Source: CAWINY01 sp963837635
Lineage (GTDB): Bacteria > Acidobacteriota > Terriglobia > Terriglobales > Acidobacteriaceae
Length of the DNA stretch: 64,000 nt
Direction of reading: 5' to 3'
Assembly: GCA_963837635.1 (NCBI GenBank)
Contig: CAWINY010000003.1
Span: 496,001 to 560,000 of the forward strand
A program made the translations under genes and the position numbers. Positions 53,724 to 62,847 of this stretch are shown one piece after another (position 1 is the stretch's first letter; each line of letters begins with the position of its first letter). The notes under the pieces are model-generated. The model did not search any database. It was not told where the DNA came from and saw only the letters and a list, made by a program, of their open reading frames with translations.

Positions 53724-55058
53724 ATGGCTTTAGGAAAGACAGTTTTCGCGCCTGCGAACGGGACGGGAGCCGCATTCGCTGGCTCTCTTAAGTCCTTCCA
53801 GGAATTAAAGACTACCCTGCACCGGGAATTGCTGAACAAAATCGACCTGGAACGACTGGTTTCTCTGCAAGATGTACGGGCGCGCACGCAAGTTCAGGGT
53901 GTGATCTACGACCTCATCGGCACCTTGAATGTGCCCATGAGCGGCGCGGAGAAAGAACGGCTCTGCCGCGAGGTACTGCACGAGGTTTTTGGTCTGGGGC
54001 CGCTGGAACCGTTGTTGCAAGACCCTACGATCAACGACATTCTGGTGAACACCCACCGCCAGGTTTATGTCGAGCGTGCCGGGGTGCTGGAGAAGACCAG
54101 CGTTGTCTTCAAGGACGCCACGCACCTGCGGCACATCATCGACAAAATCGTATCCAATGCCGGGCGGCGCGTGGACGAGTCCTCCCCCATGTGCGATACC
54201 CGCCTGGACGATGGCTCCCGCGTGAACGTCGTGATCCCGCCGCTGGCCATCGATGGCCCCATCCTCTCGATCCGGCGCTTCGGCAAGATTCCGATCGCGG
54301 TAGAGCAATTGTTGAGCTACCGCACCGTCACCCCCCCGATGCTGGATCTGCTCCAGGGGGCGGTCAAGGCGCGCTTGAATGTCGTCATCTCCGGGGGCAC
54401 GGGCGCGGGCAAGACAACCTTGTTGAATGTGCTTTCCAGCTTCATTTCCGAGAAGGAGCGCATCGTCACCATTGAGGATTCCGCCGAGTTGCGGTTGCAG
54501 CAGCCGCATGTCGCCCGGTTGGAATGCCGGCCACCCAATGTGGAGGGCAAAGGCGCGGTACGTCAGCGCGAATTGTTGATTAACTCCCTGCGTATGCGCC
54601 CCGATCGGATTGTGGTGGGCGAGGTCCGGGGCGGCGAAGCCCTGGACATGTTGCAGGCGATGAATACCGGCCACGATGGCTCGCTGACTACCGTCCACGC
54701 CAACAATCCTCGCGATGCCGTTGCCCGGATGGAAACCATGTCTCTGATGGCCGAACTGAATCTGCCGGAGAAGGCCATCCGGCAGCAGATCGCATCCGCC
54801 ATCTCGATGATCGTGCAGATTGCCCGCATGAGCGACGGCTCGCGTCGGGTGACCCATATCTCCGAGATTACCGGGGTAGCGGACGAAATGGTGACCTTGC
54901 AGGATATCTTTGTCTTCGAGCGGCTAGGGATCTCGCCTCAGGGCCGCGTCTTGGGCCGGTTTAAGGCTACGGGTTTGCGACCAAAGTTCATGGAGCAGCT
55001 GAAGGCGTCGGGAATCCAACTCCCGCCCGACCTGTTCGACCACGTGTGCGAGGTCTAG
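53724..55058 (+). CDS. tadA: Tad secretion ATPase TadA/CpaF
   Basis: The 444-aa type II/IV secretion ATPase has Walker A GGTGAGKTT, the Asp box TIEDSAELRLQQPHV, Walker B PDRIVVGEVRGGEALD and the His box TGHDGSLTTVHANNP. It powers extension and perhaps retraction of the Flp pilus from the cytoplasmic side. It begins 131 bp after tadZ. Confidence 0.96.
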   Translation: MALGKTVFAPANGTGAAFAGSLKSFQELKTTLHRELLNKIDLERLVSLQDVRARTQVQGVIYDLIGTLNVPMSGAEKERLCREVLHEVFGLGPLEPLLQDPTINDILVNTHRQVYVERAGVLEKTSVVFKDATHLRHIIDKIVSNAGRRVDESSPMCDTRLDDGSRVNVVIPPLAIDGPILSIRRFGKIPIAVEQLLSYRTVTPPMLDLLQGAVKARLNVVISGGTGAGKTTLLNVLSSFISEKERIVTIEDSAELRLQQPHVARLECRPPNVEGKGAVRQRELLINSLRMRPDRIVVGEVRGGEALDMLQAMNTGHDGSLTTVHANNPRDAVARMETMSLMAELNLPEKAIRQQIASAISMIVQIARMSDGSRRVTHISEITGVADEMVTLQDIFVFERLGISPQGRVLGRFKATGLRPKFMEQLKASGIQLPPDLFDHVCEV

Positions 55059-55063
55059 CGGCG

Positions 55064-56023
55064 ATGTCTATCATCAGCATTTTCTTTATCGTGCTGTTGG
55101 CCGTGTTTGCCGCGGTGGCGTTCTTCACCGAACCCTCCAAGACCGACAAGCTGATGCACGCGCGTCTGGCATCGCTTGACAAGAAAGCGGTCTCGACTGC
55201 GAAGTCGGAAGACGGAATCGTCAAGGAAGTTATTTTCAGCCGGATTCACTGGATCGACCGATTCCTGCAGCGGAACCGCGTTGCCTTGGGAATCCAGTTG
55301 TTAATCGAGCAGGCGGACCTGCGATGGACGGTTGGCCGGTTCGCCTTTGTCGCACTTGCCGCCGCGGCCCTGGGCGCGGCTCTCGGGAACTGGTGGATCA
55401 GCCCTGGATTGCTGGGCTGGATGCCGGGACTGGTCTTGGGGATCGCGCCTTATGTCTATCTCGTCCAGCGGCGCAACAAGCGCTTTCGCCAGTTTGGCGC
55501 CCTGCTACCCGAAGCCATCGATTTGATGACCCGTTCGCTACGCGCCGGGCAGGCATTGTCGTTGTGTCTGGAAACGGTCGGGACGGAAGTTTCCGATCCT
55601 CTGGGCACAGAATTTCGGCGGGCCTCCGATGAGCAAAGCTATGGACTGCCCTTCCGCGAGGCCATGCTGAACCTCAGCCGGCGCGTCCCCCTGTCCGACT
55701 TGCACTTTCTGGTAACGGCCATCCTGGTGCAGAAAGAGACCGGCGGCAACCTGGCCGAGGTGCTGGATAAGGCGTCCCACGTTTTGCGCGAACGGTTGCG
55801 CGTGGAAGGTCAGGCTCGGACTCACACCGCCCAGGGGCGGGCGACCGGTTGGATTCTCTGTGCCTTACCGTTTGTGATGTTTTGCGTGTTGAACATCGTC
55901 AGCCCGGGATACGGGCGGGTTCTGTTCCAGGATGAAACAGGCAAGAAGCTGGTGGCGACAGCGCTGGTCATGATGGCAATCGGCGTATTTGCTATCCGCC
56001 GTATCGTTAAAATTAAGGTGTAG
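55064..56023 (+). CDS. tadB: Tad platform protein TadB
   Basis: The 319-aa membrane protein has the T2SSF domain (LLPEAIDLMTRSLRAGQALSLCLETVG ... KETGGNLAEVLDKASHVLRERL) between membrane helices. With TadC it forms the inner-membrane platform. ATG 55064 lies 5 bp after the tadA stop; a GTG at 55046 overlapping tadA is an alternative. Confidence 0.94.
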   Translation: MSIISIFFIVLLAVFAAVAFFTEPSKTDKLMHARLASLDKKAVSTAKSEDGIVKEVIFSRIHWIDRFLQRNRVALGIQLLIEQADLRWTVGRFAFVALAAAALGAALGNWWISPGLLGWMPGLVLGIAPYVYLVQRRNKRFRQFGALLPEAIDLMTRSLRAGQALSLCLETVGTEVSDPLGTEFRRASDEQSYGLPFREAMLNLSRRVPLSDLHFLVTAILVQKETGGNLAEVLDKASHVLRERLRVEGQARTHTAQGRATGWILCALPFVMFCVLNIVSPGYGRVLFQDETGKKLVATALVMMAIGVFAIRRIVKIKV

Positions 56024-56027
56024 CCCT

Positions 56028-56939
56028 ATGCTATTGCTGATCGTGTTTGCCACAGTGTCGATTTTCCTGGTGCTTTCGCTGTTGATCCTGCTGCTCGCCG
56101 GTAAAGGAGCGGGCGCGCGTCTGGCGGAAGTGGCGGCGAACTCAAGGGTGGCTCCCTCGGTCATCTTCGGGCAGGAGGGAACAACGGGAATCTCCGGTTT
56201 GCTGGCCACCTTTAGCAAGCTAGTGAAACCGATCCGTGACTTGATAGCCGGCAACGACGAGGACTTTACCTACCGCTTCACCCTCGCGGGTTATCGCAAG
56301 CCTTGGCATATCGAAGTGTACGTGGCAGCCAAACTGTTATTGCCGGTCCTGGCGCTGGTGGGGGCTAGCTTCGGCAGCGGGGTGAACCTGTTCTTGTTCG
56401 CGCTGCTCGGGGTTACTGGCGGATTTCTCGCGCCCGACTTGATCCTCACGCAGATGATTGCGCGCCGCCGCGATAGTATCCAGCTAGCCTTGCCGAATGC
56501 CGTGGATCTGTTGGTCATCTGCATGGAAGCTGGGTTGGGAATCGATCAGGCGCTGGATCGAGTCGGCCAGGAGTTGCGCTTGAGTTCCCCGGCGCTGTCC
56601 GACGAACTGCTCACCATCAACCGCGAGCAGCGCGTCGGCAAGCCGCGCCTTGAAGCCTGGCGAAGCATGTCCGAGCGTGTGGACCTGGACGACGTTCGTC
56701 AGTTTGTGAACATGCTGGTCCAAACCGAGCGGTTCGGAACTCCGATTGCCCATGCCATGGGGCAATTTTCCGATGGGTTGCGGCGGCGGCGGACGCAGAA
56801 GCTCGAGGAATTGGCCGCCAAGACCACGGTAAAACTGATTTTTCCCTTGGTGCTCTTCATCTTTCCCAGTCTGTTTGTGGTCTTACTGGGACCGGCGATG
56901 ATCAGCATCTCTCACAATTTTGCTCAAGCTGGTAACTAG
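56028..56939 (+). CDS. tadC: Tad platform protein TadC
   Basis: The 303-aa membrane protein has the second T2SSF domain (LPNAVDLLVICMEAGLGIDQALDRVG ... VQTERFGTPIAHAMGQFSDGLRRRR) and helices at both ends. It starts 4 bp after tadB, with AAGGTG upstream of ATG 56028. Confidence 0.94.
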   Translation: MLLLIVFATVSIFLVLSLLILLLAGKGAGARLAEVAANSRVAPSVIFGQEGTTGISGLLATFSKLVKPIRDLIAGNDEDFTYRFTLAGYRKPWHIEVYVAAKLLLPVLALVGASFGSGVNLFLFALLGVTGGFLAPDLILTQMIARRRDSIQLALPNAVDLLVICMEAGLGIDQALDRVGQELRLSSPALSDELLTINREQRVGKPRLEAWRSMSERVDLDDVRQFVNMLVQTERFGTPIAHAMGQFSDGLRRRRTQKLEELAAKTTVKLIFPLVLFIFPSLFVVLLGPAMISISHNFAQAGN

Positions 56940-56964
56940 GATTCCCTCAATAAGGAGATACGTT

Positions 56965-57078
56965 ATGGATCAGGTGAGTGTAATTCGGATGGTCGCTGGA
57001 GTTCTGGCAGTAGTGTTCTTGGTCATCATCGTTGCGCGTCGTAAGCGCTTGGCCTGCCAACGGAAAACGATAGCCTAG
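56965..57078 (+). CDS. Small membrane protein (37 aa)
   Basis: ATG 56965 is preceded by AAGGAG with 7-nt spacing, and the 37-aa product is one membrane helix (VAGVLAVVFLVIIVA) followed by a basic tail (RRKRLACQRKTIA). Position between tadC and DUF192, good ribosome site and membrane topology suggest a real small gene, perhaps a Tad accessory. No family is recognised. Confidence 0.6.
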   Translation: MDQVSVIRMVAGVLAVVFLVIIVARRKRLACQRKTIA

Positions 57079-57131
57079 GGGATTGACTGGTATTTTTGGA
57101 GTCGGTGAACAGGGTAGTTGGGGGAGAACAG

Positions 57132-57150
57132 CAGCGCCGGTGTCTCGCTG
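57132..57150. repeat. Decayed REP-like fragment before the DUF192 gene
   Basis: CAGCGCCGGTGTCTCGCTG matches the arm at 12066 in 16 of 18 positions. Its presence argues that the DUF192 gene starts downstream, at 57189. Confidence 0.45.
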
Positions 57151-57188
57151 AACGGGCGTCTCACTTCCCCGACGAATCAGAGTTGTCC

Positions 57189-57572
57189 ATGCGGTGGCAT
57201 CGCAAGAAAGTCCGGGCGATCAATCAGACGCGCAGCACGTTGCTCGGCGGAGTGGTCCGAATTGCCGATAACGGTTTGACGCGTGTGGTCGGGCTGCTCG
57301 GAGAGCGCGGGCTACCGGAGGGCGATGGTCTGTTGATCGTGCCGTCCCAAGGCGTGCACACGGTGGGGATGTTGTTTCCCATCGACGTCGTCTTTCTCGA
57401 CAACGATTGGCGGGTGATTGCCTTGCGGCGCGCGGTACGGCCGTTTCGCATCACTCGCATTTATTGGAAAGCCGCCGCGGTGCTGGAACTGCCGGCGGGA
57501 ACCGTGAACGCCACGGGCACCGAGGTGGGCGATCAGATTGAGTTCCAAAAGGCTGGGAAGATCCATGAGTGA
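57189..57572 (+). CDS. DUF192 family protein
   Basis: The 127-aa protein is one DUF192 domain: GLTRVVGLLGERGLPEGDGLLIVP, then the conserved VHTVGMLFPIDVVFLD and VLELPAGT. The function is unknown. DUF192 genes are often found inside Tad or type II secretion loci, as here. ATG 57189 is preferred to upstream TTG 57096 because a repeat fragment occupies 57132-57150; no strong ribosome site is seen. The end overlaps tadE by 8 bp. Confidence 0.85.
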   Translation: MRWHRKKVRAINQTRSTLLGGVVRIADNGLTRVVGLLGERGLPEGDGLLIVPSQGVHTVGMLFPIDVVFLDNDWRVIALRRAVRPFRITRIYWKAAAVLELPAGTVNATGTEVGDQIEFQKAGKIHE

Positions 57573-58104
57573 CAGCACCCAGGAGCCTCAACGGCAGCGA
57601 AGGCTGGACGACAGCGGTCAAAGCCTGATTGAGACCGCGCTGCTTCTGCCGCTCCTGCTGACCCTGGTGTTTAACGCGGTCAATTTCGGGTACTTCTTCT
57701 ACGTGATGCTCACCCTCGATGCCGCGCCGCGACAAGGGGTCGAGTACTCGATTCAAGGGGAGGAAACTTACGGGAACGGTGTGCCCGACGCGACGCAAAT
57801 TACCAACCTCGTAAAGGGCGCGGGCGTGACCCCAGCCACCAATCTGGGAACCCTGCACAACGGAAGCGGTGCAACCGTAGAGGTCTGTTCTAGCTCGGTC
57901 GGAACGGTTGTAAATGCGAACCACACGGTCACGACCTCCTGCAATGATGGTTCAACTGCCGGTCCCGATCCGGAAGGGACGCACTTCGTCATGCACCGCG
58001 TCAAAGTAAGCTATAAAGTCACGCCCTTGATTCCCGGGTCGGCATTTACAGTCGCGCTGCCGAGCGCGCCATCGCAACAAGTCTCCATGAGGGGATTGTT
58101 CTAA
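57565..58104 (+). CDS. TadE-like minor pilin
   Basis: The 179-aa protein has the TadE signature SGQSLIETALLLPLLLTLVFNAVNFG as an N-terminal membrane helix with pseudopilin features and a secreted C-terminal domain. It starts inside the DUF192 stop region (ATGAGTGA). It would be a minor pilus component. Confidence 0.87.
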   Translation: MSDSTQEPQRQRRLDDSGQSLIETALLLPLLLTLVFNAVNFGYFFYVMLTLDAAPRQGVEYSIQGEETYGNGVPDATQITNLVKGAGVTPATNLGTLHNGSGATVEVCSSSVGTVVNANHTVTTSCNDGSTAGPDPEGTHFVMHRVKVSYKVTPLIPGSAFTVALPSAPSQQVSMRGLF

Positions 58105-58105
58105 A

Positions 58106-58603
58106 GTGCGGCCGAGCATGCCAATTCGATCGGACGGGAACCGGCAGCGCGGGGCCGCTTTGATTGAGACCGCTCTCACTCTGGCCATCGTTTTGAATGT
58201 GATTTTCTGGACGATTGAGCTGTGCATGCTCGTGTATACCAAGACGGTTCTGGCCGAGGCGGTCAACGAGGGTGTCCGTTACGGGATTACTCACAGTGGC
58301 CAGGATGCCAACATCGCGACGGTCGTCACGAATTACGCGTACTGTTCGCTGCAGCCCCTTGCCAATGTGAGTTCTCTCGCGCCCAAGGTCGCTTACATCG
58401 CAGATCCGAAAGCTACGGGAGCGAGCGGGTTGTGTCCTGGGAACGAGCTTTGTGATCCGCCGAACCACATCCAGGTGAGCGTCAGCTATAAATACACCCC
58501 CTTTGTTTTCTCCAGTGCTTCTGTGACGTTGAACGCGTCCGCGGAAGGCAGTGCGGTGTACACGGCAGGAGGCGGCAAGGTACCTGTGGGGTGTGCACCC
58601 TAA
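58106..58603 (+). CDS. TadE-like minor pilin (second copy)
   Basis: The 165-aa protein repeats the layout: RGAALIETALTLAIVLNVIFW followed by a secreted domain. The GTG at 58106 directly follows the previous stop (ATG 58118 is an alternative). Cysteines in CSLQ, GLCPGNELCDPP could form disulfides. It forms a set of three pseudopilin-like genes with its neighbours. Confidence 0.85.
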   Translation: MRPSMPIRSDGNRQRGAALIETALTLAIVLNVIFWTIELCMLVYTKTVLAEAVNEGVRYGITHSGQDANIATVVTNYAYCSLQPLANVSSLAPKVAYIADPKATGASGLCPGNELCDPPNHIQVSVSYKYTPFVFSSASVTLNASAEGSAVYTAGGGKVPVGCAP

Positions 58604-58615
58604 GCTTTGGACTGT

Positions 58616-60547
58616 ATGCGCTTCCATCGTTCCAAATCGTGCTTGTCGCCGAGGTCGCGCGAAAGCGGGCAGACGATCATCCTGGTGGCGGTGCTGCTCG
58701 TCCTGCTCATCGGCGGATTCGTGGGAATCGCTACCGACTACTCGAACCTGTGGTGGCATCGGCAGTCGGCCCGATCCGCCGCCGATGCGGCATGTCAGGC
58801 GGGTGCGGCCGACCTGCTTTGGTACGCTCAAGATTCCGCGCATGCAAAACTTAGCATGGGATTTGATCCCAGCGTCACGCAACGTCTGACTTGCAGCTCG
58901 AGCAATCCCATACCCCTGTGCCGGTACGGCATGAGCCCCATTAACCCCCCGCCGAATGACGTCACCTCGCGTACCCTGAGGGCAAATTTCGCCAATAGTA
59001 ATTGTCCGCCCGACGCAGCGAGGTGGGGCGCTACCCACTACTGCGTGCAGGTGACCCTGCAAGATCAGGTCCCGATCAATTTTGCCAAGGTGCTGCCGGG
59101 GATTCCATCCAGTACCACGGTGGGCGCAACCGCCACCTGCGGCTTAACGCCTGTGCCCATGCCGGTGCCGATCATTGTCCTGGACCCGACCGATCCGCAC
59201 ACCTTTGCCCTCAACGGTAATCCGAAGGTCACGATCACCGGCGGCCCGCAACGGAGCATTCAGGTCAATTCCAGCGATGCCGGTGGGGTCTCCCTCGGCA
59301 ACAACGGTTCGGTAGATCTTTCGGCTGCCGGTCCCAAGGGCACCGGCAGCGATTTCGGGGATTTTGGAGTCGAGAGCAAGCCGAGTCAGGTTAGGGTCGG
59401 CACATCCGGACACTGGATCTCACCGGCCAACCCGTTTCCAGATCCGTATGCTACCGTGGCGGCGCCCGCGAAGCCCTCCATGGGAAGCGTGACCTTTGCT
59501 CCCTTTGGTTTCAACGGTTGTCCCGATCCGGCAGGATGCGCTGAGTATTCGCCGGGAGATTACACCACCTGTAACAACGGTGGAAAAATTACCGTTGGTT
59601 CCGGAGGGAACCAACGTCCGGGTTGTCTGGAGATCCCTCTCAAGTACACTCTCAAATTCTTGGGATGGCAGTCCGTTCGCCCTTACAACGTGGGCGACGA
59701 GATTCAGAACGGCAATTACATTTTTCGGGTGATAACGGCGGGCATCTCGGCAGGAACGCAACCCGCGTGGCCGCCAACGATCGGTAATACTGTAACCGAG
59801 AGTAGCGGCGTTACCTGGGAGAATGTTGGGAGCCTGCCTAATCAGGTCAACACTGCGATCTTCGACCCAGGCCTTTACTATGTCGGCGCGCCTGGGTTGA
59901 AGTTGGACTCCAACTCGACTGTCCGCCCTGCCTATATTGCGAGCGATACTACCATCAGGGGGGCGATGTTCTACTTTGTGGGCGGCAACACGGTCGGGGT
60001 TGGCTTAAACACCGGCAGTTCCAGTGCCTGCACTGCCGCCAATATCGGTAATGCGACCCCTAACCACTGCATTGTCTCGTACCAGCCTGGCGGAGGTGTG
60101 AACTTGGGCGTGCCTTCGCCCCCGCTGCAATGTCCGGGCGGGGCATCGAACCCATCGGGTTTGCCTTCTACCGTGGATGGCAACATTCTTCTTGGGCCGT
60201 GCACTCTTGTTGCAGCCTGCACAGGCGCCAGTTGCGGTCCCAAAGGGCAGCAGTACGGCGATGCTTCGGGCCAATATCGCGGGTTCCTGTTCTTTCAGGA
60301 TCGGGGATCCCAGTCCAGCCCGAGCGCGGGCGGTGGTGGGCAGTTTCTGATCGCGGGCTTGCTCTATTTCCACCATGCAGGTTCTTACAACACCCATTTC
60401 AGCCTCAGCGGGGGTTCCAAAGGCGGGGCGTACACGATTGGGAACATCGTGACCGATCAGATTTCGCTTGGCGGCAATTCGAAGATCAACCTGATCCTGA
60501 CCCCGAGCGCCTCGTACTCCATTTTGCGACCACAGCTCTTGCAGTGA
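58616..60547 (+). CDS. TadG-like pilus assembly protein with embedded surface domain
   Basis: The 643-aa protein has the TadG N-terminus: ESGQTIILVAVLLVLLIGGFVGIATDYSNLWWHRQSARSAADAACQAGAADLL. A long secreted part follows, rich in Gly, Ser, Asn and Pro. Residues about 348-408 contain a W-x-V-x-Y-x-x-GD ... AGTQPAWPPTIGNTV ... VTWENVG unit, a motif seen in phage-tail and surface proteins. ATG 58616 is chosen over TTG 58607. It likely links the pilus to the envelope or surface. Confidence 0.8.
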   Translation: MRFHRSKSCLSPRSRESGQTIILVAVLLVLLIGGFVGIATDYSNLWWHRQSARSAADAACQAGAADLLWYAQDSAHAKLSMGFDPSVTQRLTCSSSNPIPLCRYGMSPINPPPNDVTSRTLRANFANSNCPPDAARWGATHYCVQVTLQDQVPINFAKVLPGIPSSTTVGATATCGLTPVPMPVPIIVLDPTDPHTFALNGNPKVTITGGPQRSIQVNSSDAGGVSLGNNGSVDLSAAGPKGTGSDFGDFGVESKPSQVRVGTSGHWISPANPFPDPYATVAAPAKPSMGSVTFAPFGFNGCPDPAGCAEYSPGDYTTCNNGGKITVGSGGNQRPGCLEIPLKYTLKFLGWQSVRPYNVGDEIQNGNYIFRVITAGISAGTQPAWPPTIGNTVTESSGVTWENVGSLPNQVNTAIFDPGLYYVGAPGLKLDSNSTVRPAYIASDTTIRGAMFYFVGGNTVGVGLNTGSSSACTAANIGNATPNHCIVSYQPGGGVNLGVPSPPLQCPGGASNPSGLPSTVDGNILLGPCTLVAACTGASCGPKGQQYGDASGQYRGFLFFQDRGSQSSPSAGGGGQFLIAGLLYFHHAGSYNTHFSLSGGSKGGAYTIGNIVTDQISLGGNSKINLILTPSASYSILRPQLLQ

Positions 60548-60720
60548 TCTGGCAGTTGGCGAATTCGTAGTTGGTAATTGGAACCACGAGGAATACCCAC
60601 AGCAGCATGGGGAGTTCGGGGCTGATTACCTAAGTCACTCGACCCTCGGTAGTTTCTTTGTGCACCTCTCATCCGATGCCGATAGTCAAAGTTGCAATCC
60701 ATAAAGGCCCCGTAGGATGA

Positions 60721-60745
60721 GAAGCGAGTTCAGGGAATTCGCTTC
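60721..60745. other. Small palindrome upstream of the EAL-HDOD gene
   Basis: GAAGCGA (60721-60727) and TCGCTTC (60739-60745) form a 7-bp inverted repeat 29 bp before the start of the EAL-HDOD gene. It could be an operator or a leader hairpin. Confidence 0.3.
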
Positions 60746-60774
60746 GTCAATTTCGAGCGCGAGAGAGATAGCCC

Positions 60775-61998
60775 ATGCACGACACGGGGCCCAGTCATAC
60801 CCGGTTCATTGCCCGTCAACCCATTTTCAACCGCGATAAAACGGTTGCGGGATACGAGCTGTTATTTCGCTCTACCGCGGAAAACGTCTTTACCAGCAAC
60901 GATGGCGACCACGCGTCGAAGGCCTGCCTGGATACTGCGGTGCTGGTTGGCTTCGACACCCTTTCCAGTGGGCGCAGTGTCTTTGTGAACTGCACTCGGG
61001 ATTCTATTCTGAATGGCTACCTTACTTTGTTCTCGCCCGAGCTCACCGTGCTGGAGATACTGGAGACCGTCACTCCCGATGCAGAGGTGGTCGCGGCCTG
61101 TCGGGAATTGAAGAAAGCAGGATATCGCATCGCCCTCGACGACTTCGTGGATGACCCTGGCTACGCTCCGCTGGTTGACCTGGCGGACATTATCAAGGTG
61201 GACTTCGTGTCGTCTACGCCCGCCATGCGACAGGCGCTGGTCGGGAAATTCGCCAGAAAGCCGATCCTGCTCCTGGCCGAGAAGATTGAAACGCACGAGG
61301 AATTTTCCGCCGCCGTCCAGCTCGGCTTCAACCTCTTTCAGGGCTACTTCTTCTGTAAACCGGTTGTCCTTTCCACCCGCGACGTTGCGAGCTCCCGCGC
61401 CAGTTACTTGCGGATTCTCAAAGCGGCGAATGCCCCGGAGCTGGATTTCGGCAACATTGAACAGTTGATTAAGTCTGAGCCGGCACTGTATTACCGGCTC
61501 CTTCGCTATTTAAACTCCGTGGCCTTTGTCTTTCGGGGAGAAATCCGATCGATTACCCAAGCTTTAGTATTGCTGGGGGAACGGGGCCTTCGTCGCTGGT
61601 TAATGTTGGTGTGCGCGGTGTTGGCCAGCAACGGGAAACCACTGGTGCTGGTGAGTTTTGCACTAGTCCGGGCCAGATTCTGCGAGTTGCTGGCGCGTTC
61701 CAGCCGAGGTTCGGAGTCGGCCTCGTTCATGCTCGGTTTGTTTTCCCTGATGGATGCCATTCTGGATACCACCAAGGAATTCGTTGTGGAGCAGGTCTCG
61801 CTTCCGTCTGAGGTCGAGGCAGCCTTGCTTGGCACACCGAACGCCCTACGCACGGTCTATGAGCTTGTCGTGGCTTTTGAATTCGGGGAATGGTCCGCTT
61901 GCGAGGAGCTGATCAACCGCATGCACATCCCGGGAGACGCCGTGAATCAAGCTTACGCGGAGGCGGTGACCTGGGTCCAAGAGTTGCAGTTGAGCTAG
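60775..61998 (+). CDS. EAL-HDOD (YuxH-like) signalling protein with degenerate EAL domain
   Basis: The 407-aa protein joins an EAL-like domain (about 10-205; FIARQPIFNRDKTVAGYELLFR ... DDFVDD ... AEKIET ... FQGYFF) to an HDOD domain (about 205-400; ALYYRLLRYLNSVAF). The EAL signature itself is YELL, and key metal residues are not all present, so c-di-GMP hydrolysis is unlikely. YuxH-type proteins act as regulators or scaffolds. It follows the Tad locus on the same strand after 227 bp. Confidence 0.9.
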   Translation: MHDTGPSHTRFIARQPIFNRDKTVAGYELLFRSTAENVFTSNDGDHASKACLDTAVLVGFDTLSSGRSVFVNCTRDSILNGYLTLFSPELTVLEILETVTPDAEVVAACRELKKAGYRIALDDFVDDPGYAPLVDLADIIKVDFVSSTPAMRQALVGKFARKPILLLAEKIETHEEFSAAVQLGFNLFQGYFFCKPVVLSTRDVASSRASYLRILKAANAPELDFGNIEQLIKSEPALYYRLLRYLNSVAFVFRGEIRSITQALVLLGERGLRRWLMLVCAVLASNGKPLVLVSFALVRARFCELLARSSRGSESASFMLGLFSLMDAILDTTKEFVVEQVSLPSEVEAALLGTPNALRTVYELVVAFEFGEWSACEELINRMHIPGDAVNQAYAEAVTWVQELQLS

Positions 61999-62082
61999 GC
62001 GCTCAGGCCATCGCGTACCGGGAGAAACGCTCTTCACCGTCAGAGGAGAGAGCATAAAAATCCGGGCGCACTGAAAGCCGGC

Positions 62083-62774
62083 ATGACCCGTATCTACCCG
62101 AAGTACGAAGATTTTCTGAGATTGCTGGTCAGCCTGGGTGGTACTGCACCGTATCCCATGCGGAAGAGTTGAAGCTCGGCGATACGAGCCGCCGCGCCCG
62201 GATGCATCTGAGAAAGCTGGAACTGCTCGGCTTCCTGCGCAGGGTGGCTGCATATCCGGTGGTTTTCCAGGTCACTAATTCCGCCACTCGCCACCTGGAA
62301 CGCGATTCCGGTAGCCGACGCCGCCACCTACTGGTGACCGTTCAGGCCCGTTTCTTGGCCGTGGATTTCTATCTCGCTGCCCACAAATGGCCGACTGAGT
62401 TCATCCTGGACCACGAACAAAAGATCGTGACCTTCACCGATAACGGCTGTCCTGAAGCTGTCCTGCCGCAGTGCGGCGGGCGGCCGTATCTGCGCGAACA
62501 AATTGTGCGCAACGACTGGCTGCTCGATGCGAAACGGCTTTTAGAACTCGCCAACAAAGCGTATTTTCTATACCTTACGCGGAAATCGGCGGAACAAGCT
62601 CAATTGCTCAGAATGATGCTTTTGAACTGCGCCATCGACGGCACAAGTCTTTATCCCACCTACAGAGAGCCGTTCGATCTGATCTTCGAAAGGGCGAAAA
62701 ATGAAGAATGGTCGGGACGGCCAGATTTGAACTGGCGACCCCTCGCACCCCAAGCGAGTGCTCTACCAGGCTGA
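62083..62774 (+). pseudogene. Hypothetical HTH-like protein gene with a frameshift
   Basis: ATG 62083 gives MTRIYPKYEDFLRLLVSLGG and then stops at 62172. A one-base shift near 62138-62142 joins it to a second frame that reads WYCTVSHAEELKLGDTSRRARMHLRKLELLGFLRR, a winged-helix-like segment, and continues for about 200 codons. The second frame has no good start of its own, so a single-base indel (mutation or assembly error) is likely. Its end runs antisense through the tRNA-Pro gene, giving the artefact SGRPDLNWRPLAPQ; the true C-terminus probably lies before 62708. The family is unknown. Confidence 0.65.
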
Positions 62775-62785
62775 GCCACGTCCCT
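62709..62785 (-). tRNA. tRNA-Pro (anticodon GGG)
   Basis: The minus strand folds as a full cloverleaf: D-arm GCTCAGCCTGGTAGAGC, anticodon stem CTCGC/GCGAG with loop TTGGGGT (anticodon GGG), T-arm GCCAG-TTCAAAT-CTGGC and encoded CCA. The acceptor pairs at six positions; the first pair is A1-G72 rather than the C1-G72 usual for bacterial tRNA-Pro. A tyrosine recombinase gene begins 62 bp from its 5' end. Confidence 0.93.
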
Positions 62786-62847
62786 TTAGAATCAGTTGTT
62801 TGTGCGGTTTTCCTCCAAATCTGAGTACTCGCTTGGAGAAAGCCGCT

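Noticed and set aside
62169..62774. C-terminal SGRPDLNWRPLAPQ of the hypothetical protein as real coding sequence
   Set aside because: This peptide is the antisense reading of a tRNA-Pro gene, a common annotation artefact.
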